Counted from the first letter of the stretch, positions 26,467-36,256 are shown. The stretch: 64,000 bases of DNA from Dactylosporangium roseum (GCF_025264685.1 NZ_CP073721.1:7395501-7459500); one strand, 5' to 3'. Numbers and translations: made by a program. Notes: a model not told the origin generated them from the sequence alone.

Positions 26467-27909
26467 TCAGTCATCGTCGTCCTTGTCCTTTTCCTTGGGC
26501 TTCTTCGGGCTCTTGCCGGAGGAGCCGCCCGACGAACCCTTCGATGAGCTGCTCGAAGAACCACCCGAGGAACCACCCGGTGTGGCCACCCGGGTGATCA
26601 CCGTGGCCGCGGCGATGAGGACCTGCTGGCAGCCGGTGTCGTTGAGCGCGAAGCCGGTCGGCAGGGCCTGCGGGACGCGGTAGGAGCCGGTGACGGAGAA
26701 CCGCTGCTCGGCGCCGGGTGCGATCGCGGAGGTACCGATGACCCGCACCGTGGTGCCCTCCTGCTGCCAGCTACCCGGGCCGACCGAGCCGACCGTCTGG
26801 CCGTCGGCTAGCTGGAACGTCAGCGCCCAGCCCTGGACGTCGGCGGCTCCGGTGTTGGTCAGGCTGAGATCGGCGGCGAAGGCACCCTTGCTCTCGCTTT
26901 GCACGGTGTACCGGACGAGGCAGTCGATGCCGGGCGACGGCGCGGCCGTCTCCGTGGTGTCGGGGGTGGCGGCGGCCGCGACCAGGTTCGGATCGCTGTC
27001 GGCCGACGCCGGGTTCCAGGCGGCGCAGCTTCCGGCGCCGCCCAGTGCCAGCGCGACCGCGCCGGCGGCGACCAGCCGGCTGCGGGTCAGGGCCGGGTGC
27101 CGGTGGAGCGCCAGGATCGGGCGGGTCGGCGCCGACCGCTGCAGCACGGAGGCCATCTCGGCGGCCGTGGGCCGGTTCTCGGGCCACTTCGCGAGGCAGC
27201 GGAGAATGGCGGACGCTACGGGCCGGGGCAGGCTGACCTCCGGCGGCAGGGGCGCGGGCCGCACCTTGTTGTGCGCGTTCAGGACCTCGGTGGTCGTGTC
27301 GCCCGCCCACGGCAGCCTGCCGGTCAGCATCTTGTAGAGGACCAGGCCCAGCGCGTACACGTCGGTGGCGGCGGCCGTCGGGAGCCCGCGCAGGCGTTCG
27401 GGCGCCAGGTAGGCGGGCGTGCCGAGCAGCTCGTCGTGCTGATCGGTGGTGTCGCCGGCCACCGCGGAGATACCGAAGTCGACGAGCTTGGCCCCACCCT
27501 CGGTGAGCATGACGTTGGCCGGCTTGACGTCGCGGTGGACCAGCCCGCGGGCATGGACGGCGGCGAGCGCCGAGGCGAGCTGGGCGCCCAGTCGCATCGC
27601 CTCGGCCGCGGACAGCGCGCCGGTGGCGAGGCGGTCCTCGAGCGAGCGGCCGGTGACCAGTTCCATGACCACGAACGGCGCGCCGTCGGGCGTGTGGCCG
27701 AAGTCGTGGACGGTCGCGATGTGCGGATGGCTGAGCAGCGCCGCCGCCCGCGCCTCGGTCTGGATTCGCCGCCGGGAATCCGGGTCGGCGAGCAGTTTCG
27801 GCGCGAGCAGCTTGACGGCGACGGCGCGCTCCAGCACCTCGTCGTAGGCGCGCCACACCACCGACATGCCGCCAGTGCCCAACACTTCGATCAGCCGATA
27901 CCGGTCCAC
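26467..27909 (-). CDS. Transmembrane Ser/Thr protein kinase with extracellular CBM2-like domain
   Basis: 480 residues. The kinase domain (about 4-262) is complete: GTGGMSVVW glycine loop, Lys33, HRDVKPANV (Asp127), DFG (144-146), APE and the Arg of the last helix. One membrane segment follows (about 272-292). The outside part (about 325-425) has CLVRYTVQSESKGAFAADLS, LTNTGAADVQGWALTF, GTSAIAPGAEQ and GFALNDTGC, the layout of family 2 cellulose-binding modules with its terminal Cys pair. The tail is Gly/Ser-rich, then Lys/Asp-rich. Likely senses a polysaccharide and signals through phosphorylation, perhaps to the FHA protein downstream (inference). Confidence 0.85.
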   Translation of the reverse strand: MDRYRLIEVLGTGGMSVVWRAYDEVLERAVAVKLLAPKLLADPDSRRRIQTEARAAALLSHPHIATVHDFGHTPDGAPFVVMELVTGRSLEDRLATGALSAAEAMRLGAQLASALAAVHARGLVHRDVKPANVMLTEGGAKLVDFGISAVAGDTTDQHDELLGTPAYLAPERLRGLPTAAATDVYALGLVLYKMLTGRLPWAGDTTTEVLNAHNKVRPAPLPPEVSLPRPVASAILRCLAKWPENRPTAAEMASVLQRSAPTRPILALHRHPALTRSRLVAAGAVALALGGAGSCAAWNPASADSDPNLVAAAATPDTTETAAPSPGIDCLVRYTVQSESKGAFAADLSLTNTGAADVQGWALTFQLADGQTVGSVGPGSWQQEGTTVRVIGTSAIAPGAEQRFSVTGSYRVPQALPTGFALNDTGCQQVLIAAATVITRVATPGGSSGGSSSSSSKGSSGGSSGKSPKKPKEKDKDDDD

Positions 27910-27937
27910 AACTCTGTGATGCCCAGATTCACATCAG

Positions 27938-28402
<465 letters not shown>

Positions 28403-28414
28403 GCGAAAAGGGGG

Positions 28415-31400
28415 CTAGTCGGGGGGCGGGGTCGGGGTCCTGGCGTCCGGCAGTGCGGCCGCCAGGGCCGCGTTGATCCGTGTGCCGCCGCGCTTGAAGC
28501 CGAGTTCCTTGCGGGCCTCCTCGACGACCTGTTCCTCGGTGCGCAGCAGGGTGTCCGACTCGATCCAGCGGATCAGGTCGACGAGCAGCGCGTGCGGGTA
28601 CTCCCCGATCGGCCGGCCCGGCGCGAACACCGGCCGGGGCAGCGCACGGGTGTCGTCCGCCGGCGGCGCCTCCTCGACCGGCGGCCGCAGCACCACGGTC
28701 GGCTCGTCGGTGCGCTTCGCGTCGGCGACGGCCACCGCCTCGTCGAACGCCGCCCGCGCCCGTGCGGTCTCCGCCACCGGGTCGGCGAACCAGTCCGTCG
28801 ACCAGATCCGGTGGAACCGCCAGCCGAGCCGCTCCAACTGTTCCTGCCGCAGGCGGTCCCGGTCACGGGCGGTGGAGGAGGAGTGGTACGTCGCGCCGTC
28901 GGCCTCGATCGCCAGCACCATCTCCTCGGGGCGCCGGGGGTGCGCGCAGGCGAAGTCGATGAAGTACCCGGCCACGCCGAACTGCGGGGTCACCGGGACG
29001 CCGGCCGCGGTGAGCCGCTCCCGCACGTCCTGCTCGAACGCGTTCAGCGCCGGCCGGTCCACGGCCGCCGACCCGAGCGAGGTGCCGCCGGACTCCGCGT
29101 ACTCGAGGTACGAGCGGAGCAGCCGCACACCGTCGGCGGTGCTGCGGGCCGGGTCCATGTCGGCCGCGGTGAACGAGCTGACCAGCGTCATGCGCCGCCG
29201 CGCCCGGGTGACGGCCACGTTGAGCCGCCGCTCGCCGCCGGGCAGCAGCAGCGGCCCGAAGCGGTAGAGCAGCCGGCCGGCCGAGTTCTTGCCGTAGCCG
29301 ATCGACAGGATCACCGCGTCGCGCTCGTCTCCCTGGACCCGCTCGAGGTTCTTGACGAAGAACGGCTCACCGGCGGTCTCGCTGAAGAACGTGTGCAGCT
29401 CGGATCGGGCGGACAGCGCCTTGCGCAGCGCCAGGTCGATCCGCTCGGCGTGGGTGATGCCCATGGTGATGACGCCGAGGGACTCGTTGGGCCGCAGTTC
29501 CGCGTGCTGTAGCACCAGCTCCACGACCCGCTGGACCTCGGCGTCGACGCTCTCGCCGTCGCTGAACCCGTCGACGTGGACGTGCTGGAGCGAGCCGGTG
29601 CCGGCGATGCCGGGGAAGGTGACGAGTGAACGGTCGTAGATGTACGCGTTGGAGAACCCGATCAGCCGGTCGTCCTGGCTGCGGTAGTGCCAGCGCAGCA
29701 GGTACGCCGGCAGCAGCGCGGTCAGCACGTCGAGGATCGACTCGAAGCCGGACGTCAGGGACAGGTCGATGGAGCCGTCGGCGTTGACCCCGAGCGGGTC
29801 GGCGGCCGTGCCCTCCTCCGCCGCGGTGAAGAACGACGTGGGCGGCAACTGGTGCTCGTCACCGGCGACTACGACCTGGCGCGCCCGCAGCAGGGCAGGC
29901 ACCGCGTCGGCCGGGGTCACCTGGCTGGCCTCGTCGAACACGACCACGTCGAAGAGTTCGGCCTGGGCCGGCAGCAACTGCGAGACGACGAGCGGGCTCA
30001 TCGCCCAGCACGGCCGCAGCGCGGTGAGCATGTGCGGCGCGGCGGCGAACAACTGGCGGATCGGCAGGTGGCGGCGCTTGAGGTTGGCCTGGTGCTCGAC
30101 GAGGCGGCTCTCGTCCGGGTGTTCGTCGCGGGTGCGCGTGATGTGCTCGGCGACGGCGCGCAGGACGCGGGTCGCGGTCGCGTCGATGTGCCGCCGGTCG
30201 GCGTCGCGAAACTCGACGACGGTCCGCGTGTGCAGCGGCCCGTCGAAGGCGCCGATGCGCGGGTCGGTGAAGTTGAGGTGCTGGAGGATCGAGGCGTTCC
30301 AGCAGGCGTCGAAGACCGCGCCAGTGAGGTCGGCGTCGGGGTGGCGGCTCCGCAGGTCGGCCACCAGCGGGTCGAGGCCGAGCGCCGTGAACGCGGCGCC
30401 CAGCTCGTTGAGCCGGGGCACGCGCCGCAGTGTGCGCTCGTCGCCGGCGAGTCCGGCCACCACGCGGCCCAGCCGGTCGAGGTCCATCGACGGGAGGGAG
30501 ACGCGAGGCACGTACGTCGAGAGCCGCGCGACGGCCTCGTCCAACTGGTCGAAGACGGCCCGGGCGCGGCCGAGCTCGGCGGGCAGGCGCGGCCCCGGCC
30601 CGCCGTCGGCGGCCAGCCGGGACCACTGCTCCCGCTGGGCGAGCGCGGCCGAGAGCCCGGCGAAGAGCTGCTGCCGGCTCGGCGTGCCGGGGCCGCGCCA
30701 GAGCGCCGCCGCCTGCTTGCGCAAGCGGCGCCGGGTGAGCCAGCCGGCGTCGGTGCCGGGCCGGCCGGCGTGCTCGCGCCGCCATGCCCGGTCGGCGACC
30801 GACGCGATGTGCGGTGGCAGGTCGGAGCGGAACACGTCCTCGCGGAACTGGGCGAAGGTCGCCGCGACCGCGTCGAGGAAGGCGAAGCGCTGCCGCCAGC
30901 CGGCGAGGTCGGCGGGCGCGTGCAGGCCGGTGCCGTCCCGCACGTACCGCAGCGCCGGGCGCGCCGCGGGCAACGTCTGCTCGGCGAGCCGCTCGGCCAG
31001 GTCGAACGCCGTCTCCGCGTCCTGCGGCGTGCGCACCTCGGCGCCGATCCAGCCGGACTCCTGCCCGCTCAGCGTGAACCCGCCGAGCGTCGCGTAGTCG
31101 CGCAACTGCTCGCGGACCCGCCGCGCGGTCGTCCCGTCGAGCGCGGTGAGGACGTGCCCGCGCAGCCGGACCGCGGTCATCGGCCACACCACGGAGGAGA
31201 GCGCCATCAGGGTGTTCTGGCACTGGTACGCGCTGATGCCCCACGGCTCGCGGGCGCGGTGCAGCGCGTCGTCGTGGTCGTTGAGCGTGGCCCGGCGGGC
31301 GGTGAGCGTCTCGTGCAGCGCGCCGAGGTCCGGCTGAGCGATGCGGGCGGCGGAGTCGAAGGCGGCCTTGAGGTCGGCGGCGACCTTGCGCCGCGAGGTC

Positions 31401-32461
31401 GTGCCGTCGTGCACGTCCATCACGAGATTGCCCAGGCCACGCCGGTTGAGCCGGTCGGTGACGGCGGTGATCGCGGCCCGCTTCTCGGCGACGAAGAGCA
31501 CCCGCTTGCCCCGCGCGACGAGCGACGCGATGAGGTTGGCGATGGTCTGGCTCTTGCCGGTGCCGGGCGGCCCCTTGATGACACTGTGCTGCCCGGCCAG
31601 CACGGCGTTGATGGCGAAGTTCTGGGACGAGTCGGCGTCGAGGACCAGGAACTCGTCCTCCGGCGGGATCAGGTCGGGATCGCGCGGCTCGATGCCGGTC
31701 ACCGGGCGCAGCGCCGCCTGGGCCACGCGGTCGCCAGCGATCGCGGCGATGACGTCGTGGCCGACGAGCACCGGCGCGGCGACCCGCAGGTCGGTGACCA
31801 TCGGCAGCTTCGCGTAGGAGAACGTGCCGAGCACGAAGCGCGGGCTGACCGCAAAACCGCGGACCCGGCCCGAGGCCTCCTTGACGAGCCGCTCGTAGAG
31901 CGGCTGCGGGTCGAACCCCGCGGTGTAACTGACCAGTTCCTCGAGCTCGTCGGCGTCGACCCGGACCCCGAAGTCCTCTTCGAGCCGCTGCAGCAGTGTG
32001 GGGTTGAGTTCGAGATCGCCGGCGAGCGTGACGTCGAAGTCGTCCTCGGCGGCGCCTCGGGCGCGCAGCACGGCGGAGCGCAGCAACACGGGCGCGGCCG
32101 GCGCGGCACCTCCTCCGGCCGGGACGCTCCAGGTGGCGCTGCCGATGGCCGCGAAACAGGTCTCGATGCCCCGCTCCTCGGCGAGCTCCCGGGCCTTGTT
32201 CCGGATCGTGCGGGCCCGCTTGACCGCGGCGGAATGCTGGTCCGGGGACGGGAAGAGCTGGCCGAGCGGCATGGCGCGCCCGCCGAGCAGCGCCTCGACC
32301 GCGACCCGCTCGGCCCCCGAGAGGTCGAGGGTGCCGGCCTTGAGGTCGCGGTAGTAGAGCAGCGTGTTGCGCCCGCCCAGGTCGATGAGCTGTGACCGCC
32401 ACCGCCGCGCGGCGGCCTGGACGAGCTCCACCCGCGAGTCGCCGGTAGTGGTGTCCTCCAC
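28415..32461 (-). CDS. DUF4011-type SF1 helicase fused to Vsr/DUF559-like nuclease (Hhe-like anti-phage candidate)
   Basis: 1348 residues. N-terminal DUF4011-like part: WRSQLIDLGGRNTLLYYRDL. Helicase: GPPGTGKSQTIANLIASL (Walker A, about 297), VLFVAEKRAAI, VVFDEASQVTPADAVPAL (Walker B, about 839), GDEHQLPPTSFF, ERVQGDERDAVILSIGYG and NVAVTRARRRM. Nuclease (about 1155-1225): FIDFACAHP, AIEADGATYH, RDRDRLRQEQLERLGWRFHRIW, the D-E-D pattern of DUF559/Vsr. A small helical C-terminal domain follows. DUF4011-helicase-Vsr is the make-up reported for the single-gene Hhe defence system. The GTG at 32461 has no clear ribosome-binding site, so the start may be internal or leaderless. Palindromic elements flank both ends. 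Confidence 0.88.
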   Translation of the reverse strand: MEDTTTGDSRVELVQAAARRWRSQLIDLGGRNTLLYYRDLKAGTLDLSGAERVAVEALLGGRAMPLGQLFPSPDQHSAAVKRARTIRNKARELAEERGIETCFAAIGSATWSVPAGGGAAPAAPVLLRSAVLRARGAAEDDFDVTLAGDLELNPTLLQRLEEDFGVRVDADELEELVSYTAGFDPQPLYERLVKEASGRVRGFAVSPRFVLGTFSYAKLPMVTDLRVAAPVLVGHDVIAAIAGDRVAQAALRPVTGIEPRDPDLIPPEDEFLVLDADSSQNFAINAVLAGQHSVIKGPPGTGKSQTIANLIASLVARGKRVLFVAEKRAAITAVTDRLNRRGLGNLVMDVHDGTTSRRKVAADLKAAFDSAARIAQPDLGALHETLTARRATLNDHDDALHRAREPWGISAYQCQNTLMALSSVVWPMTAVRLRGHVLTALDGTTARRVREQLRDYATLGGFTLSGQESGWIGAEVRTPQDAETAFDLAERLAEQTLPAARPALRYVRDGTGLHAPADLAGWRQRFAFLDAVAATFAQFREDVFRSDLPPHIASVADRAWRREHAGRPGTDAGWLTRRRLRKQAAALWRGPGTPSRQQLFAGLSAALAQREQWSRLAADGGPGPRLPAELGRARAVFDQLDEAVARLSTYVPRVSLPSMDLDRLGRVVAGLAGDERTLRRVPRLNELGAAFTALGLDPLVADLRSRHPDADLTGAVFDACWNASILQHLNFTDPRIGAFDGPLHTRTVVEFRDADRRHIDATATRVLRAVAEHITRTRDEHPDESRLVEHQANLKRRHLPIRQLFAAAPHMLTALRPCWAMSPLVVSQLLPAQAELFDVVVFDEASQVTPADAVPALLRARQVVVAGDEHQLPPTSFFTAAEEGTAADPLGVNADGSIDLSLTSGFESILDVLTALLPAYLLRWHYRSQDDRLIGFSNAYIYDRSLVTFPGIAGTGSLQHVHVDGFSDGESVDAEVQRVVELVLQHAELRPNESLGVITMGITHAERIDLALRKALSARSELHTFFSETAGEPFFVKNLERVQGDERDAVILSIGYGKNSAGRLLYRFGPLLLPGGERRLNVAVTRARRRMTLVSSFTAADMDPARSTADGVRLLRSYLEYAESGGTSLGSAAVDRPALNAFEQDVRERLTAAGVPVTPQFGVAGYFIDFACAHPRRPEEMVLAIEADGATYHSSSTARDRDRLRQEQLERLGWRFHRIWSTDWFADPVAETARARAAFDEAVAVADAKRTDEPTVVLRPPVEEAPPADDTRALPRPVFAPGRPIGEYPHALLVDLIRWIESDTLLRTEEQVVEEARKELGFKRGGTRINAALAAALPDARTPTPPPD

Positions 32462-32480
32462 GGCTGGAGGGTAACCCCCG

Positions 32481-32586
32481 CCCACCCCCACATGCGTTGA
32501 TCTTGCAGTTGTGGTGCCCACCAAACCCGGACATCGTGGGAGTGTCCCGGCACCACAACTGCAAGATCAACGCATGTGGGGGTGGG
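32481..32586. repeat. Palindromic element copy 4, longest arms
   Basis: Perfect 38-bp arms at 32481-32518 and 32549-32586, 30-base centre. The outer 15 bases of each arm (CCCACCCCCACATGC on the left) are absent from the other copies but are still exact inverted repeats of each other. It lies between the end of the LysR gene and the start of the helicase-nuclease gene, both minus strand. Confidence 0.92.
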
Positions 32587-32593
32587 GGTGGGG

Positions 32594-33553
32594 CTACCGG
32601 GCCAGGGTGCGGTGGTCCGGGTGGCGGCCCAGCCAGGCCGAGTAGCGGTCGTTCCTGCGCACCGCGTCCGCGTACGCCTCGATCGCATAGGCCCAGACCT
32701 GCCCGGCGACGTCGGCCGCCGGGCCGTCGGGGAGCCAGCCGATCATCTGCCGCCAGTGCAGCGGCGCACCCACGATGGGCGCCGTCACCAGGCCGGCCAT
32801 CGGGCGCAGCGTCGCCTGGCACAGGCCGACGGCGTCGCCCGACTCGATCAGGTCGATCGCGCCCCGCACCTCGGTCTCGAACAGCACCTTGGGCGTGAAC
32901 CCCGCCCGGGCGCACGCCGCCGCGTGGCAGGCCGAGAAGCAGCCGTCGCCCGGCGCGGCGACCCACTGCGCGTCGGCGAGCTCCGCCAGGTCCACCTCGT
33001 CACGGTCGGCGAGCACGTGGTCCTCGGGCAGCAGCAGGAACACCGGGTCGGCGGCGACGACCCGCCAGGCCAGGCCGGTGATCACGGGCGGCGCGTCGCC
33101 GCAGGCGCCCACCAGCACGAAGTCCAGCTTGCCGGCCAGTACCATGTCGCCGAGCTCCGCCGCCGACCACGACGCGTGGGTGCTCACGTGCGCGTCCGGG
33201 TGGTTGGTGGTGAGGCGGTGGACGAGCCCGCCGAGGATCGGGCCGTTGACCGCACCGATCCGATAGCGTCCCGCCGTCCCTGCCGTGCTGGCCAGCCGCG
33301 TCGCCTCGTCCTGCAGGCCCTTCACCGCGGGCAGCAGCACCCTGGCCCGGGCCAGCACCAGCTCGCCGAGCGCGGTCGCCCGCGCGCCGCGCCGGTCACG
33401 CTCGAACAGCACGCCACCGAGCGCCCGCTCGATGCGCTGCAACTGCGCCGTCAGCGCCGGCTGCGCGAGCCCGAGGACCGACGCCGCCTTGGTGACGCTG
33501 CCGGCGTCGGCGATCGCACAGACGACCCTCAGATGCCGCAGCTCCAGATCCAT
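32594..33553 (-). CDS. LysR-family transcriptional regulator
   Basis: 319 residues. Winged helix at the N-terminus: LELRHLRVVCAIADAGSVTK, AASVLGLAQPALTAQLQRIE, RALGGVLFERD. The periplasmic-binding-like effector domain follows (about 95-300). Nothing indicates the ligand. LysR proteins often control the divergent neighbour, here the DUF998/SDR pair at 33716; the 162-base gap contains AGGTAGAAGACCT (33581-33593), a partial dyad that could be a binding site. Its stop is 8 bases from palindromic element 4. Confidence 0.9.
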   Translation of the reverse strand: MDLELRHLRVVCAIADAGSVTKAASVLGLAQPALTAQLQRIERALGGVLFERDRRGARATALGELVLARARVLLPAVKGLQDEATRLASTAGTAGRYRIGAVNGPILGGLVHRLTTNHPDAHVSTHASWSAAELGDMVLAGKLDFVLVGACGDAPPVITGLAWRVVAADPVFLLLPEDHVLADRDEVDLAELADAQWVAAPGDGCFSACHAAACARAGFTPKVLFETEVRGAIDLIESGDAVGLCQATLRPMAGLVTAPIVGAPLHWRQMIGWLPDGPAADVAGQVWAYAIEAYADAVRRNDRYSAWLGRHPDHRTLAR

Positions 33554-33715
33554 ACAGTGACGGTAGGGCGTCGGCGGGATAGGTAGAAGACCTCAAGGCA
33601 TCGAGAGTTGCCATTTCGCGTCCCGCCACACCATCGAAACATCTCACTCCTACCGGAAGGTGCCAGGTGGGCATATAGCCGTTCTACGGATCGGCCAGGC
33701 TGTCACTAATCTTGA

Positions 33716-34369
33716 GTGGTGCTTGATCTCCGGCGCTGGTGTGCGGGCCTGGCCACCGCGGCCGCCTGCCTGGGCGCCGTCGGGCTCGCCGGCTCCGTCG
33801 CCGGATCGGCCCCCTTCCGGTACGTCAGCGAGTCCGGCGTCGCGGGCGCTCCGCACGCCGGGCTCTACCGGGCCAGCATGCTGCTCCTGGCGGCGTCGCT
33901 GGCGCTGCTGGCGGTGCCGGCGCGGCACACGCTGACCTTCCCCGTCCGGATCGGCGGTCTCGTGCCGGCCCCCATGGCGGCGGTGTCCGGGCTGGGCGGC
34001 CTGGCACTGGCCGCCGCGGCGCCGCTCGCGGGCCTGTCCGGGCTGGTGACGTGCAGCCCCGGCTGCCCGCTTCCGCCGTACGAGGCGCCGACGGCAAGCG
34101 ACCTCGTCCACGCCGCCGGAGCGATCGGCGCCCTGCTGCTGTTGGCGCTGGTCATGCTCCTCTACGCCGCCCAGCCCGACGCCACCGCGCTGCGCCGCGC
34201 CGGGCGGTTCGGCATCCTGGTCGCCTACCCGCCGCTGGTCCTCTCCGCGGCCGGCATCGCGCTGCTGGGCCGGGGGCTGTTCACCGGCCTCATGGAGCGC
34301 GCCGCCCTGGTGGCGGTGTCGGTCTGGCTGGTCATGACCGCCGTCCTTCACGTCCGCGACAAACCGTGA
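33716..34369 (+). CDS. DUF998-like integral membrane protein
   Basis: 217 residues with about six hydrophobic helices and a short loop holding two cysteines (TCSPGCPLPPYE). The layout fits DUF998 membrane proteins, a family without known function. The GTG start could be 33716 or 33719. The stop overlaps the GTG of the next gene (GTGA), so the two are coupled. Divergent from lysR. Confidence 0.7.
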   Translation: MVLDLRRWCAGLATAAACLGAVGLAGSVAGSAPFRYVSESGVAGAPHAGLYRASMLLLAASLALLAVPARHTLTFPVRIGGLVPAPMAAVSGLGGLALAAAAPLAGLSGLVTCSPGCPLPPYEAPTASDLVHAAGAIGALLLLALVMLLYAAQPDATALRRAGRFGILVAYPPLVLSAAGIALLGRGLFTGLMERAALVAVSVWLVMTAVLHVRDKP

Positions 34370-35217
34370 CCCGAACGGTGGTGGTGACCGGGGCCAGCGC
34401 GGGCATCGGCCTCGCCGGCGCGAAGCAGTTGGCCGCGCACGGTGACCGGCTGATCCTTCTGGGCCGCGACGAGTCCCGCCTGGCCGTTGCCGCCGAGGTC
34501 GTACGAGCCGCGGGCCGCCACCGGCCGATCGCGATCCGGGCGGACTTCGCCGACCTGGCCCAGGTCCGGGCGGCCGCGGTCCGGATCCGCGACTCCTGCG
34601 ACCGCGTCGACGTGCTGGTCAACAATGCCGGCGGGCTGTTCGGCGGGGTCACCGGGCACGGCCACGACCGGGCCATGCAGGTCAACCACTTGGCCGGCTT
34701 CCTCCTGGCCCACCTGCTGCTCGACCGCATGCGCCGCACGAGCGGCCCGCCGTCCCGCCTGATCACGACCGCCTCGCTGGCCGAGGCGTGGGGCGTGCTC
34801 GACGTCGACGCCCCGATGCGCAAGCGGCTCCTGCACCGCAGCCGGTGGCTCGCCTACGGCTCGTCCAAGCAGGCCAACATCCTGTTCACGCTGGAGGCGG
34901 CCCGGCGCTGGACCGGCTCGGGCGTGCTGCCGCTGGCCTTCTTCCCCGGCCTGGTGCGCAGCCGCTTCGCGTCGACGAGCCCGCTGTTCATGCTGGGCAA
35001 GCTCGTCCCCGTGCTGTTCACGTCCCCGGCGCGGGCCGCCGACACCCTTACCTGGCTGGCGACGGCCCCCGAGTCGGCGCTGGTGCCGGGCGGCTACTAC
35101 TTCCTGCGGCAGCCGTTCGCGGCCACCGCGAGGTCGACGAGCCCGTCCCGCGCCGAGCGCCTGTGGAACGCCTCGCTACAGGCTGCCGGGGAGTGGGATC
35201 TCCCGCCAGACCGCTGA
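34366..35217 (+). CDS. Short-chain dehydrogenase/reductase
   Basis: 283 residues. Rossmann glycine motif VVVTGASAGIGLAGA at the N-terminus, NNAGG at about 86, and the catalytic YxxxK as LAYGSSKQANILF (Tyr about 164, Lys about 168). The upstream Ser is in LITTASLAE. The Arg in LGRDES after strand 2 suggests NADP(H). It resembles retinol-dehydrogenase/WW-domain-oxidoreductase-type SDRs. Substrate unknown. It is translationally coupled to the DUF998 gene, and its last 42 bases overlap the end of the convergent NRDE gene. Confidence 0.88.
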   Translation: MTRTVVVTGASAGIGLAGAKQLAAHGDRLILLGRDESRLAVAAEVVRAAGRHRPIAIRADFADLAQVRAAAVRIRDSCDRVDVLVNNAGGLFGGVTGHGHDRAMQVNHLAGFLLAHLLLDRMRRTSGPPSRLITTASLAEAWGVLDVDAPMRKRLLHRSRWLAYGSSKQANILFTLEAARRWTGSGVLPLAFFPGLVRSRFASTSPLFMLGKLVPVLFTSPARAADTLTWLATAPESALVPGGYYFLRQPFAATARSTSPSRAERLWNASLQAAGEWDLPPDR

Positions 35218-35877
35218 CGGGCCCGGGTTGGCGGTGAAGTCGTAGCGGACGCCGGGCTCGCCGATGGCGATCAGGGCGGCCGAGCCCGAGCCGTATTCCA
35301 GGCCGTCGACCTCCCGGCGGACCAGGATCGGGCGTTCGGCGGCACCGGTGAACTCGCCGCCGGCCAGCAGGCCCACCCAGTCGCCCCAGGCATCGGCGGT
35401 GGCCGGGCCGGGCTTCGGGTTCGGGGTCGCGGCCAGGCGCAGCGGCGCGAAGTCGTTGACGTCGATGCCCTGGTTGACGATGACGTGGTCGCCGGGCTCC
35501 AGGAGCCGCCGCTCGATCGACCCGCCGTTCCACGAGATCACCTCGACCTCGGTGGGCTCCGCCCGTACCAGATGAAACGCATCGAACGTGCGCAACACCT
35601 CGTCGTCCGGAACAGTGCCCAGGGGCAGCGCCCCGCGGGTCGGGCGGTCACCCTGCGAGGGCAGCGGCGGGAAGCCGTTGAGCACGGCGTTGACACCCGG
35701 GCGGGCGGGGTCGACGGCGAGCCACGTGCCGCCGCCGGTGCTGTCGCGGCCGCCGAACCGGCCCGGCCAGTGTTCGGCGGGCGGCTCCCAGGGGCGGGCC
35801 AGGTATTCGTCGCGGACCGCGGCGAGGAGGACGGGCCACGGACTGCCGGGGTTGAACCGGAGGAGCACGGTGCACAT
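35176..35877 (-). CDS. NRDE/TANGO2-family protein
   Basis: 233 residues beginning MCTVLLRFNPGSPWPVLLAA with VRDEYLARPWEPP, a version of the NRDE motif of TANGO2-like proteins (here VRDE, not NRDE). Other family marks are GGRDSTGGGTWLAVD and VNAVLN. The conserved Cys2 after Met suggests an Ntn-hydrolase-like fold. TANGO2 relatives have been linked to haem handling; the bacterial role is uncertain. The 3' end overlaps the SDR gene on the other strand by 42 bases. Confidence 0.8.
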   Translation of the reverse strand: MCTVLLRFNPGSPWPVLLAAVRDEYLARPWEPPAEHWPGRFGGRDSTGGGTWLAVDPARPGVNAVLNGFPPLPSQGDRPTRGALPLGTVPDDEVLRTFDAFHLVRAEPTEVEVISWNGGSIERRLLEPGDHVIVNQGIDVNDFAPLRLAATPNPKPGPATADAWGDWVGLLAGGEFTGAAERPILVRREVDGLEYGSGSAALIAIGEPGVRYDFTANPGPSAVWREIPLPGSL

Positions 35878-35889
35878 GCCCGAACGTTA

Positions 35890-36210
35890 TGCGCCGCCCA
35901 GCATCGGCACACGGGCGGCCAGCCATTCCGCGAAATCGTCCGCCGGCAGCGGCTTGGAGATGTGTTAGCCCTGGAGCAGGTCGCAGCCCTCCCGCCGCAG
36001 GTGGCTCAGGGTGTGCTCGTCCTCGACGCCTTCGGCGACGACCATCAGGTCGAGTGCGTGGCCGAGCTGGACCGCCGAGCGGACCACGGCCCGGTCCCGG
36101 TGGTCGACCGCGATCCGCTGGACGAACGACCGGTCGATCTTCATCTCGTGGATCGGCAGCTCGCGGAGGCGGCCGAGCGAGGAGTTCCGCTGCACGGAAC
36201 GTGACAGGCG
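35890..36210 (-). pseudogene. EAL-domain (c-di-GMP phosphodiesterase) remnant with in-frame stop
   Basis: The frame reads NSSLGRLRELPIHEMKIDRS, FVQRI, VVAEGVEDEHTLSHLRREG and CDLLQG, then a TAA (35965-35967), then HISKPLPADDFAEWL to a second stop at 35887. EAL domains have QGYHISKP, so a single TAC-to-TAA change accounts for the internal stop. Upstream, the domain ends abruptly at the GTGYSSLG position; the first two thirds, with the EAL motif itself, are missing. The break is about 40 bases from the hairpin at 36257. A clear dead fragment of a cyclic-di-GMP phosphodiesterase. Confidence 0.85.
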
Positions 36211-36256
36211 CCACCGCGGAGGCGTGCCTGCCGGCGCGATCCGTCGTCGGGCCGCA

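Noticed and set aside
29687..32395. A 902-codon + strand frame opposite the helicase-nuclease gene
   Set aside because: Antisense shadow; the minus-strand frame has all helicase and nuclease motifs.
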